Shown here: in pieces, positions 62,401 to 64,000 of the stretch
Layout of the letters: the number at the start of each line of letters is the position of its first letter
Position numbering within the stretch: the first letter of the stretch is position 1
Origin: Macropodus opercularis
Lineage: Eukaryota > Chordata > Actinopteri > Anabantiformes > Osphronemidae
Length of the DNA: 64,000 nucleotides
Reading direction: 5' to 3'
Assembly: GCA_030770545.1 (NCBI GenBank)
Contig: CM061091.1
Location: 7,000,501 to 7,064,500, forward strand
The notes under the pieces: generated by a model
Database searches by the model: none
What the model was told of the DNA's origin: nothing
Seen by the model: only the letters and a program-made list of their open reading frames with translations
Program-made: the position numbers and the translations under genes

Positions 62401-62521
62401 TCCAGATGAGCACTGCATAGACCATTTCAGCTGGTGCTACTTGGTCCCACAGCACGGTGTGTGCAATCACAAGTTCTACGGACAGCAGTGCTGCAGGTCC
62501 TGCTCCAGTAAGAGGCTGTAA
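21183..62521 (+). CDS. adamts18: ADAMTS18 metalloprotease gene (24 coding exons)
   Basis: Secreted zinc endopeptidase of the ADAMTS family, acting in extracellular matrix. Joined exons give 1254 residues, close to mammalian ADAMTS18 (about 1220). Order: signal peptide (1-20), prodomain with cysteine switch C259, furin site RAKR 291-294, reprolysin domain with HESGHNFGMIHD 448-459 and Met-turn M473, disintegrin-like module (about 515-590), TSR1 (602-655), Cys-rich and spacer (to about 880), TSR2-TSR6, and PLAC (1217-1254, six Cys). The start of the prodomain (DYVFVTPVEVDS) and the KYYLTG spacer phrase fit ADAMTS18 better than its paralogue ADAMTS16; one TSR (exon 20) looks more TS16-like. All exon phases match. 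Intron 1 appears to be GC-AG. Intron 18 holds an antisense LTR retrotransposon. Exons were found by eye, without cDNA. Confidence 0.9.
21542..21623 (+). CDS. adamts18: adamts18 exon 2: end of signal region
   Basis: Residues 35-62 (last codon split, phase 1). The acceptor follows a long T tract (..tttttgcag) and the donor is GTGAGT. Cys- and Ser-rich, matching the short second exon expected in ADAMTS18 before the DYVFVTP start of the prodomain. Confidence 0.8.
21624..23003 (+). other. adamts18 intron 2
   Basis: 1.38 kb. Its 3' half carries a degenerate tandem repeat (22645-22829) and a hairpin (22882-22911). Otherwise no feature recognised. Confidence 0.85.
22645..22829. repeat. Degenerate tandem repeat in intron 2
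   Basis: About four imperfect units of a 'gtt(a/c)(g)tcctgctctgcag' / 'tgattttg' phrase recur at about 22645, 22687, 22755 and 22795. Two units (22695 and 22762) share CCTGCTCTGCAGTGATTTTG exactly. Could be a minisatellite or the decayed end of a retroelement. Confidence 0.55.
23004..23317 (+). CDS. adamts18: adamts18 exon 3: prodomain
   Basis: Residues 62-166. Begins DYVFVTPVEVDSTGAYL, a strongly ADAMTS18-like phrase. A dibasic RSKR site at 88-91 (23081-23092) may be an early proprotein-convertase cut. The exon continues with LHYRLSAFGQDMQLDL and ends ICSGL in phase 0 at GTGAGT. Confidence 0.93.
24530..24547. repeat. C18 homopolymer
   Basis: Eighteen consecutive C. Length may be affected by sequencing or assembly. 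Confidence 0.9.
24843..24885. repeat. (GA)n microsatellite
   Basis: About 21 uninterrupted GA units. Confidence 0.95.
28032..28042. repeat. C11 homopolymer
   Basis: Eleven consecutive C, directly visible. Confidence 0.9.
28887..28917. repeat. (AC)n microsatellite
   Basis: AC run with one CG interruption near its start. Confidence 0.92.
29572..29632 (-). repeat. tRNA-like segment, possible SINE relic
   Basis: On the minus strand, AGGTCCAGCGG (A-box-like, about 9 of 11 consensus positions) is followed about 39 nt later by GGTTTGAGCC (B-box-like). This is the spacing of a tRNA-type internal promoter. Acceptor-stem pairing is not evident, so it is not a functional tRNA; a decayed tRNA-derived SINE head is possible. 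Confidence 0.25.
30024..30047. repeat. (TG)n microsatellite
   Basis: About 12 uninterrupted TG units. Confidence 0.93.
30690..30984 (+). CDS. adamts18: adamts18 exon 4: prodomain, His/Gln tract, Cys switch
   Basis: Residues 167-265 (phase 1 end at GTATGT). Starts SGLIRVSQEEYLIAPLPQ and includes GHHPHVIYKRSAEH. A CAT/CAG repeat (30888-30929) encodes H4-Q7-H3 at residues 233-246. Shortly after comes HFCGRRK, with the putative cysteine-switch Cys259 that would hold the catalytic zinc in the zymogen. A further basic cluster (RRSKR) precedes the tract. Confidence 0.92.
30888..30929 (+). repeat. adamts18: Coding CAT/CAG trinucleotide repeat
   Basis: (CAT)4 (CAG)7 CAT CAC CAT inside exon 4, in frame, encoding H4-Q7-H3. 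The pure CAG block is the part most likely to vary in length. Confidence 0.95.
30985..31589 (+). other. adamts18 intron 4
   Basis: 605 bp, AT-rich, with a TA-rich near-palindromic patch at 31251-31283. Nothing else recognised. Confidence 0.85.
31590..31804 (+). CDS. adamts18: adamts18 exon 5: furin site and catalytic start
   Basis: Residues 265-336, ending in phase 0. Includes the main furin-type site RAKR (31667-31678, residues 291-294), followed by GGLNVETLVVADRKM, the N-terminal strand of the mature metalloprotease, and TYVLTVMNM. Confidence 0.93.
32100..32183 (+). CDS. adamts18: adamts18 exon 6: catalytic domain
   Basis: Residues 337-364, 28 codons, phase 0 at both ends. Encodes LFKDGTIGTDINIVVVSL and LLLEQDP, part of the reprolysin fold. 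Confidence 0.93.
32287..32446 (+). CDS. adamts18: adamts18 exon 7: catalytic domain
   Basis: Residues 365-418 (split). Encodes INHHADQSLNSFCQWQSG and KRHDHAVLLTGLDICSWK, conserved in ADAMTS16 and ADAMTS18. The preceding intron is only 103 bp. Confidence 0.94.
32447..33238 (+). other. adamts18 intron 7
   Basis: 792 bp, no feature recognised beyond the splice sites (GTAAGA donor; T-rich tract before CAG). Confidence 0.85.
33239..33344 (+). CDS. adamts18: adamts18 exon 8: catalytic domain, first zinc His
   Basis: Residues 418-453 (split). Encodes GFAPISGMCSKYRSC, then GLGLAFTIAHESGH. The first two zinc-binding histidines (H448, H452) and catalytic E449 lie at the exon's end. The motif is interrupted by intron 8 after the second His. 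Confidence 0.95.
33633..33770 (+). CDS. adamts18: adamts18 exon 9: third zinc His and Met-turn
   Basis: Residues 453-499 (split). Completes HESGHNFGMIHD with third zinc ligand H458, followed by the Met-turn in NIMSP (M473) and NNGVFSWSTCSRQYLSRF. Donor is GTAGGC. The exon is followed by an unusually short, 91-bp intron. Confidence 0.94.
33862..34015 (+). CDS. adamts18: adamts18 exon 10: end of catalytic, disintegrin-like start
   Basis: Residues 499-550. Encodes CLVDEPKQIGQYKYPEQLPG and DTQCKWQFGSKAKLC, the junction of catalytic and disintegrin-like modules. Ends phase 0 at GTGAGA. Confidence 0.94.
34016..35230 (+). other. adamts18 intron 10
   Basis: 1.2 kb with a short TA microsatellite at about 34502-34526. 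Nothing else recognised. Confidence 0.85.
35231..35326 (+). CDS. adamts18: adamts18 exon 11: disintegrin-like module
   Basis: Residues 551-582, 32 codons, phase 0 at both ends. Encodes DICKSLWCHRTGHRCETKF and MPAAEGTSCG, a highly conserved ADAMTS disintegrin-like segment. Confidence 0.95.
35700..35890 (+). repeat. Degenerate fish interspersed repeat
   Basis: Contains gctaagctaagctaactggc followed by 'agcttcacactgactgtagag', 'gtgcatcaatcttttcatct' and 'aagaaaaca'. These resemble, in order, a widespread spiny-rayed fish repeat with 'gctaagctaagctaaccggctg', 'gtatcgatcttctcatctaa' and 'aagaaagcgaa' phrases. Assigned from memory of the family. Confidence 0.55.
36230..36251. repeat. (TG)n microsatellite
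   Basis: About 11 uninterrupted TG units. Confidence 0.92.
36424..36572 (+). CDS. adamts18: adamts18 exon 12: TSR1
   Basis: Residues 583-632 (split, phase 2). Finishes the disintegrin-like module (WCRRGQCVKYGE) and begins the first thrombospondin repeat (WSAWSPWSDCSRSCGGG), which has the WxxWxxW and CSxxCGGG signatures. Donor is GTATAC. Confidence 0.94.
36782..36822. repeat. (CA)n microsatellite
   Basis: About 20 CA units with one CG interruption. Confidence 0.95.
39616..39632. repeat. Short interstitial telomere-like repeat
   Basis: Nearly three copies of the vertebrate telomere unit (GGGTTA). Too short to imply a chromosome fusion and easily produced by chance or by telomerase-mediated break repair. 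Confidence 0.6.
40712..40884 (+). CDS. adamts18: adamts18 exon 13: end of TSR1, Cys-rich start
   Basis: Residues 632-690 (split). Encodes FCSGSGRLNQLCNTRPCP, ending TSR1, then VNFRAQQCAEYNSKPFRGWY and KWKPYTKV of the Cys-rich domain. Confidence 0.95.
40885..41838 (+). other. adamts18 intron 13
   Basis: 954 bp with a GA microsatellite at 41412-41440 and a short TA run just before the acceptor. Nothing else recognised. Confidence 0.85.
41412..41440. repeat. (GA)n microsatellite
   Basis: About 14 uninterrupted GA units. Confidence 0.93.
41839..41969 (+). CDS. adamts18: adamts18 exon 14: Cys-rich domain
   Basis: Residues 690-733. Encodes ICKLYCIAEDFDFFFAMSSK and VKDGTTCSDHKRDVCIDGVC. Ends in phase 0 at GTAAAC. 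Confidence 0.95.
41970..42418 (+). other. adamts18 intron 14
   Basis: 449 bp, AT-rich, no feature recognised. Confidence 0.85.
42419..42542 (+). CDS. adamts18: adamts18 exon 15: Cys-rich to spacer
   Basis: Residues 734-775 (split). Encodes VGCDQILGSKASLDACGVC and KGDNSTCKFFKGQYT, the end of the Cys-rich domain. The acceptor follows a GT-rich tract ending TAG. Confidence 0.94.
42771..43015 (+). CDS. adamts18: adamts18 exon 16: spacer domain
   Basis: Residues 775-856. Encodes YYSMVTIPAGARSIHIREME, then KRKYYLTGDWTVDWPGKFHF and GPTNETLVFE. The spacer is the main substrate- and matrix-contact module in this family. Ends in phase 0 at GTAAGC. Confidence 0.95.
43016..47472 (+). other. adamts18 intron 16
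   Basis: 4.5 kb. I see no exon, no clear mobile element and no long microsatellite. The 105-codon minus-strand frame at 46137-46454 has no recognisable motif. Confidence 0.8.
47473..47593 (+). CDS. adamts18: adamts18 exon 17: end of spacer, TSR2
   Basis: Residues 857-897 (split). Encodes ILLQGKNPGVVWEYTLP, then WGVVRSDCSALCAGG. TSR2 has CSALCAGG where the usual form is CSVSCGGG, so one conserved Gly is Ala. Confidence 0.93.
47594..47925 (+). other. adamts18 intron 17
   Basis: 332 bp, no feature recognised. Confidence 0.85.
47926..48052 (+). CDS. adamts18: adamts18 exon 18: TSR2
   Basis: Residues 897-939 (split, phase 2). Encodes AICLQDQKVQVNSTMCNP and LGSHLCNTQPCPA. Donor TA|GTAAGT leads into the 9.5-kb intron that carries the retrotransposon. 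Confidence 0.93.
48563..48567. repeat. Target-site duplication (left copy), CATGA
   Basis: CATGA directly precedes the left LTR and is repeated right after the other LTR (53672-53676), the 5-bp duplication expected of integrase-mediated Ty3/gypsy insertion. Confidence 0.92.
48568..48926 (-). repeat. LTR, element 3' copy
   Basis: 359 bp. On the element's sense strand it starts TGTGGCAGACC and ends TTCGCAACA. A sense AATAAA (plus 48653-48658) is the likely polyadenylation signal. Identical by eye to 53313-53671. Confidence 0.95.
48930..48940 (-). other. Polypurine tract
   Basis: On the element's sense strand a run of 11 G followed by CTC lies directly before the 3' LTR. This is the position of the plus-strand primer for reverse transcription. 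Confidence 0.75.
48961..49614 (-). pseudogene. Retroelement integrase C-terminus with chromodomain (out of frame)
   Basis: A 217-codon open frame that overlaps the end of the main pol frame but is +1 relative to it. Only the part downstream of about 49480 is meaningful: it has the integrase C-terminal GPF-like region (NYKVGDMVWLATKDLKLKG, then RYIGPFRIVRLVNPVAVKL). The last 60 codons (about 48970-49140) form a chromodomain: YTVSSIL, LQYLVDWEGYG and RSWVPARHIL supply the aromatic and acidic positions expected. It should be continuous with pol, and the break at about 49470-49485 separates it. The chromodomain would guide integration by binding modified histones. Confidence 0.85.
49418..52324 (-). 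CDS. Retroelement pol: protease, RT, RNase H, integrase
   Basis: A 968-codon frame, -1 relative to gag and overlapping it by 88 nt. Residue numbers count from its first open codon. Aspartic protease: DSG at 62-64. RT: D316 (FTKMDLRNAYH) and YLDD at 378-381. RNase H: D527 (VETDASS), E569 and D596. Integrase: zinc finger H708/H715/C745/C748 with Hx6H...Cx2C spacing, and catalytic D778, D838, E874 with DX35E spacing. All catalytic residues I looked for are present. The frame continues past the real break into unrelated sequence and stops at 49418. The pol frame has a stop just upstream of 52324, so it must be reached by frameshift from gag. Confidence 0.93.
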   Translation of the reverse strand: MPVLRSAGPSSRPLPGKRRGSSVAGEALVSRSVRTSSLPVQPVLRATVEGPAGFKVLEVFIDSGSEGNFMAEGLASELGIGRKELQTPIEVRSFNGQAIHQILYRTEAVRLTVSGNHREDLEFYIFSGSDQPLILGLPWLARHDPHISWASGSVIGWSAFCLANCLRSAEFPAALVSQSPPTEVDLSSVPDVYHDLGEVFNKNRAMSLSPHRPYDCSIELLPGTSPPRGRIFSLTRSEKEVMNSYLRDSLKAGIIRPSSSPAGAGFFFVKKKDGGLRPCIDYRGLNEITVKNRYPLPLISSALELLEGATVFTKMDLRNAYHLVRMREGDEWKTAFNTPNGHYEYLVMPFGLTNAPAVFQALVNDVLRDMVNRFVFVYLDDILIYSQNMKDHTDHVRAVLTRLLENQLYVKAEKSEFNTTRTTFLGFILEPGRVGMDPGKVSAVAEWPTPRDRQQLQRFLGFANLYRRFIRNFSKVAAPLHSLTSTKRRFAWTQEAEAAFSRLKSMFSSAPILRIPEPSRQFIVETDASSSGVGAILSQRFEDNKVHPCAFFSRRLTSAERNYDVGNRELLAVKLALEEWRHWLEGTEQPFLVWTDHKNLEFIKTARRLNARQCRWALFFARFNFTLSYRPGSQNGKPDALSRQFEEPGETEERRENILSPITLGALRWDIEERVRTHKHSGPVPSGCPPSCLFVPQSLRYQVLKWGHDSRLACHPGSYRTMALIAQRFWWPTMRADIKRYVAACSVCATNKTPHRPAAGFLHPLPVPTRPWSHIAVDFITGLPPSAGKTAILTVVDRFSKMIHIIPLPKLPSAKETAQLLIDNVYRLHGLPEDILSDRGPQFTSAVWSELCSALGCSVSLSSGFHPQSNGQAERMNQEIETLLRCTASARPSSWSQQISWVEYAHNSLPSFALGCSPFEAAYGYQPPLFPAQRTQAASPTVSAFIRRCLVHRSNTAPRRTAESGEVH
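52237..53295 (-). CDS. Retroelement gag
   Basis: 352 codons, ATG at 53295-53293, only 17 nt after the 5' LTR. The N-terminal half is the Gag capsid-like region (..FVAALNLKFRLESSR.. style helices, then LFRLSQGARSVREYVVEF and CWPEEVQLDKLYEGLADYI). The C-terminus has one zinc knuckle, C325-x2-C328-x4-H333-x4-C338 (CLYCGQLGHRAALC), for RNA packaging. Intact frame. The knuckle itself overlaps the start of the pol frame. Confidence 0.92.
   Translation of the reverse strand: MDSAILSRIEGMVSEIGQLVTEAHRQVQENASEIRKVGDAAAEGARSSPAPDAGLSLAPPNRFDGEAAKCGPFLAALNLKFRLESSRFKSESDKVAYAVSLLEGAALEWGMAELERDSACCSTFKQFAEEVRLTFCPTTHRRVAACRLFRLSQGARSVREYVVEFRTLAAQVCWPEEVQLDKLYEGLADYIKDCIVCAELPDTLGELITLATAVERRFRERRTERALRDRPGTDASRFGALSDRGLRTQGSRHGDSGHLSHRSSGSSRESDPPAPALQRALPWFKASDKEPHRSPEGTKAEEPMQLGATRLSAEERHRRFRDNLCLYCGQLGHRAALCPVKDEAHQWPGRRW
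53301..53310 (-). other. Putative self-priming primer-binding site
   Basis: On the element's sense strand ACTCGCTAGC lies 2 nt downstream of the 5' LTR. No TGG-starting, tRNA-complementary sequence is present here. Its exact reverse complement, GCTAGCGAGT, occurs in the sense strand of the LTR (plus 53524-53533), and beyond one mismatch four more bases pair. The RNA could therefore fold back and prime on itself, as known for Tf1 and proposed for sushi elements. Confidence 0.65.
53313..53671 (-). repeat. LTR, element 5' copy
   Basis: 359 bp, identical by eye to the copy at 48568. On the sense strand a TATA-like TTTAAGA lies about 30 nt before GCTAGCGAGT (plus 53533-53524), so transcription probably starts close to that motif. 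A sense AATAAA (plus 53398-53403) follows, giving a plausible U3 (about 138 nt), R and U5 order. Confidence 0.95.
53524..53533 (-). promoter_or_regulatory. LTR self-primer motif near predicted RNA 5' end
   Basis: Sense GCTAGCGAGT, the exact reverse complement of the sequence at the primer-binding position (53301-53310). It sits about 30 nt past a TATA-like box, so it should lie at or near the 5' end of the element's RNA. The same motif is in the other LTR copy. Confidence 0.6.
53672..53676. repeat. Target-site duplication (right copy), CATGA
   Basis: Second copy of the 5-bp duplication flanking the retrotransposon. Confidence 0.92.
55014..55038. repeat. (TG)n microsatellite
   Basis: About 12 uninterrupted TG units. 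Confidence 0.92.
55184..55210. repeat. C27 homopolymer
   Basis: Twenty-seven consecutive C, the longest homopolymer in the window. Exact length is uncertain in any sequencing technology. Confidence 0.9.
55975..56135 (+). repeat. Degenerate teleost interspersed repeat
   Basis: Contains attcagttcaattcatttta, 'gagcaagcactaggcaacag', 'ccaggctcat' and gggcggccatctgccttgac in this order. The same order ('ttcaattcaattttatttatat', 'agcaagcactaggcgacag', 'accaggctc', 'ggcggccatctgcc') is characteristic of a very common teleost repeat. The copy is diverged. Confidence 0.7.
57511..57715 (+). CDS. adamts18: adamts18 exon 19: TSR3, start of TSR4
   Basis: Residues 939-1007. Encodes WATGDWGSCSRSCGGG, then PCHTQACPPEWSTGSWSQ. 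Follows a strong acceptor (ctcctctccccacag) and keeps frame with exon 18 across the retrotransposon-bearing intron. The intron ends just before the CSxxCG motif of TSR4 (phase 0). Confidence 0.94.
57765..57935 (+). repeat. Degenerate fish interspersed repeat
   Basis: The phrases gtccagactgaaatatctca with caacaactattgg, 'gtaggtcaaa...cacttat' and catgctgacattagcatttg follow the order of a repeat frequent in spiny-rayed fish ('tccagactgaaatatctcaacaactattggatgg', 'caggtcaaa', 'gctaacgttagcattt'). Diverged; ends approximate. Confidence 0.65.
58211..58232. repeat. (AAC)n microsatellite
   Basis: About six to seven AAC units. Confidence 0.9.
59575..59769 (+). CDS. adamts18: adamts18 exon 20: TSR4, start of TSR5
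   Basis: Residues 1008-1072, phase 0 at both ends. Encodes CSKTCGRGLRKRNVFC, CVLRRCPKNERLQW and IPTPWGE. The middle (STDPGAKAVVVPDSMC) resembles ADAMTS16 more than mammalian ADAMTS18. Confidence 0.93.
59770..60892 (+). other. adamts18 intron 20
   Basis: 1.1 kb, AT-rich, no feature recognised. Confidence 0.85.
60893..60963 (+). CDS. adamts18: adamts18 exon 21: TSR5
   Basis: Residues 1073-1096 (split, phase 2). Encodes CSRSCGSGVQKRELHCVERD. A 71-nt exon separated from exon 22 by a 110-bp intron. Confidence 0.9.
61074..61239 (+). CDS. adamts18: adamts18 exon 22: TSR5 to TSR6
   Basis: Residues 1096-1151. Encodes VEFPVRRCRNMAKPLVDLQQ, GCNQNPCPELQ and VLGWYASPWQQ. Ends in phase 0 just before the CSxxCGGG motif of TSR6. 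Confidence 0.93.
61240..62090 (+). other. adamts18 intron 22
   Basis: 851 bp, T/C-rich toward the acceptor. No feature recognised. Confidence 0.85.
62091..62286 (+). CDS. adamts18: adamts18 exon 23: TSR6 and linker
   Basis: Residues 1152-1217 (split). Encodes CSVSCGGGVQTRSVQCLRQG, CLLHQRP and ACNTHFC, then a Pro/Ala-rich linker. Strong match to both ADAMTS16 and ADAMTS18. Confidence 0.94.
62406..62521 (+). CDS. adamts18: adamts18 exon 24: PLAC domain and stop
   Basis: Residues 1217-1254 plus TAA (62519-62521). Encodes WCYLVPQHGVCNHKFYG and QQCCRSCSSKRL. The six cysteines (1220, 1227, 1236, 1245, 1246, 1249) match the PLAC (protease and lacunin) domain that ends this subfamily. Confidence 0.96.
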
Positions 62522-63205
62522 AGTTTGGCCTCTGCAGGAGACCGTTGGCGATTACTCATACAACACAGAGAACGGTGCTGCACAATGTGTTTTCTTCCTG
62601 GAGTACTTGATCAGTTTGGAAAAGAAGTTACAAAGCGAGAATCCAGAGACCTTTTCTTTTTTTTTTTTTGTAAAAGGAGGCAAAGAGGCTGCTCGTGGTC
62701 ATTGAGTCATAGATCTTGGAACTGTCAGTCACGGAGCATCTGAAGAATTGTGGGTGTAATTTAAATGTTGTCTTTTAGTTTTTCCTGTTGGAAGATACAA
62801 CACTACAAGCCATCACAAGAACAGGAAAGGACAACAGCGATTTTAGCTTGCTTATATATATATTTAAAGGTGTCTGGTCCCATATGCCTTTATTTAAGTT
62901 ATTATGGTTGTACGTAATGTATTATTTACAGTTTGTCAGGTGTACAGTGGAGCTGTGTCATGTTATTTCTCCGTTTGGTAACGTCACTGGATCGTGCCAA
63001 TCACCTTCAGAGAATTCAAATGACACATAAGGAGTTGATGGTCATGAAATGTCTGCACTTGTTCTTTCACACATTGTCTGCTTTTCATTTTGCTGTTGAA
63101 TAATACCTGAACACATATTATATGTGCGTCTCAGTCATGTAAACACTGTCTGTAAAACATTTTATTCTGGCATTTTCGCCTCTTCTGTATCGTTATGCTA
63201 ATACA
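62522..63205 (+). other. adamts18 3' UTR (approximate)
   Basis: AT-rich sequence after the stop codon. No canonical AATAAA or ATTAAA is present between the stop and the window end on the plus strand. The variant AATACA at 63200-63205 is one possible poly(A) signal. The end of the transcript is therefore uncertain. Confidence 0.4.
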
Positions 63206-63207
63206 AT

Positions 63208-63540
63208 CTACAGTATCCGTTTTCTGTTCATACTGTACCTGCTTTTTCTCTGCCGGCTGCACTGAGGGGAATGATAAACATCCGAAGGCCTCGGGGAAAG
63301 AAGAGTAGGGTGAAGAGGAGGAGAAGTGGATGATTGTAGGGCGAGTGTGGGCGCAGGCTGAATAGCAAGAGGGTTCGCCTGTTTGGGGGATGACAGTGCA
63401 GGCGTGTTCTCCACAGAAGTCTGGTCAGAGCGCTGCCCCCGATGTGGCAGAGATGTGAGGGTGGACTTTAGAGAATCCATGACGCTGACGTTTGTAATGT
63501 ACAAGATACTACTGCACTCGCATTGCTTTACCCGACACAC
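63208..63540 (-). CDS. Possible terminal exon of a convergent minus-strand gene
   Basis: A 110-codon minus-strand frame. The part from the internal ATG (about 63480) reads as a Ser/Pro-rich, disordered-looking tail ending in a basic cluster (early MDSLKSTLTSLPHRGQR, late SRQRKSRYSMNRKRIL). In mammals SYCE1L and MON1B lie beyond the 3' end of ADAMTS18, and SYCE1L is convergent with it. A convergent neighbour here would fit that arrangement, but I cannot match the peptide to either. It may be chance or part of the adamts18 3' flank. Confidence 0.25.
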   Translation of the reverse strand: MCRVKQCECSSILYITNVSVMDSLKSTLTSLPHRGQRSDQTSVENTPALSSPKQANPLAIQPAPTLALQSSTSPPLHPTLLSPRPSDVYHSPQCSRQRKSRYSMNRKRIL

Positions 63541-64000
63541 ACTATATATATATTATATTGAAATTATTCATGCTGGGCTGCATCCAAAATCTTCACCAGC
63601 TGAATGTCTCGCACTGAGCCTGTAAAAAAAGTGTAGTTGCTAATGGTTTTATGTTTTACTTCCCAGATATGTAAAAACAAAACATTATCCTTTTAATGAA
63701 AATCTCATAATTCGTTAATCCTTTTATACAAGATGTAGTTTGGTTTAGCTGAAAACCTCAATTTCTAAAATGTGAACAGAATACTGCTCACTTCTCACAA
63801 ACACGGTTTGAGGTTGTAAAGCCAAAGCGATGGGCTGTGGGAAGCCCCGTTAGATTATCAAACCTGTTTACTAAAGAAATGTTGATGGAGTTTTTTTTAA
63901 GCTTTATGTTGGCATTTAGTTGTGTAGTAAACTGTAAACACCATAATTATGCTCAGCGTCCAGTGTTGGCCTGGCCGCTCGGTGGGAATCTGCTTAAAGT
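63541..64000. other. Downstream flank
   Basis: AT-rich, with a short TA run at 63543-63552. No gene or repeat recognised. Confidence 0.75.

Overview
The window is vertebrate nuclear DNA, almost certainly from a teleost fish. It carries one recognisable multi-exon gene with GT-AG introns. Several diffuse repeats resemble families common in spiny-rayed fish, CA/GA microsatellites are frequent, and one LTR retrotransposon is of the fish chromovirus (sushi-like Ty3/gypsy) type. No bacterial-type features (operons, CRISPR, rRNA, IS elements) are present.

Layout: 1-20690 is about 20 kb of upstream, mostly AT-rich DNA with no recognised gene. Two short minus-strand stretches in it (8950-9058 and 12199-12421) look like possible terminal coding exons of unknown genes. 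A GC-rich promoter region with two short upstream ORFs lies at about 20690-21182. The gene, which I identify as adamts18, runs on the plus strand from the ATG at 21183 to the stop at 62521. I could place 24 coding exons by eye, all phase-consistent, giving 3765 nt and 1254 residues. The protein is a secreted zinc metalloprotease: signal peptide, prodomain with cysteine switch, furin sites, reprolysin catalytic domain with HESGHNFGMIHD, disintegrin-like module, TSR1, Cys-rich domain, spacer, TSR2-TSR6 and a C-terminal PLAC domain. After the gene, 62522-64000 holds 3' UTR and flank. It includes a minus-strand ORF that may be the last exon of a convergent neighbour.

Intron 18 (48053-57510) contains an antisense, nearly complete LTR retrotransposon at 48568-53671. 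It has two 359-bp LTRs that I read as identical, and a 5-bp CATGA target duplication. It has gag with a CCHC knuckle, and pol with protease, RT, RNase H and integrase in a -1 frame relative to gag. A frame break late in integrase separates the C-terminal region that carries a chromodomain. It lacks a tRNA-type primer site next to the LTR. Instead, the position just downstream of its 5' LTR is complementary to a stretch inside the LTR that lies about 30 nt after a TATA-like box. This is the arrangement expected for Tf1/sushi-type self-primed reverse transcription, and it is the most interesting signal in the window.

Other notable points are a probable GC-AG first intron in adamts18, a His/Gln tract in the prodomain next to the cysteine switch, and phase-0 introns at the same codon position in three consecutive C-terminal TSRs. 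All exon boundaries are manual predictions without transcript support. Gene identity rests on remembered family sequence, not on a database search.
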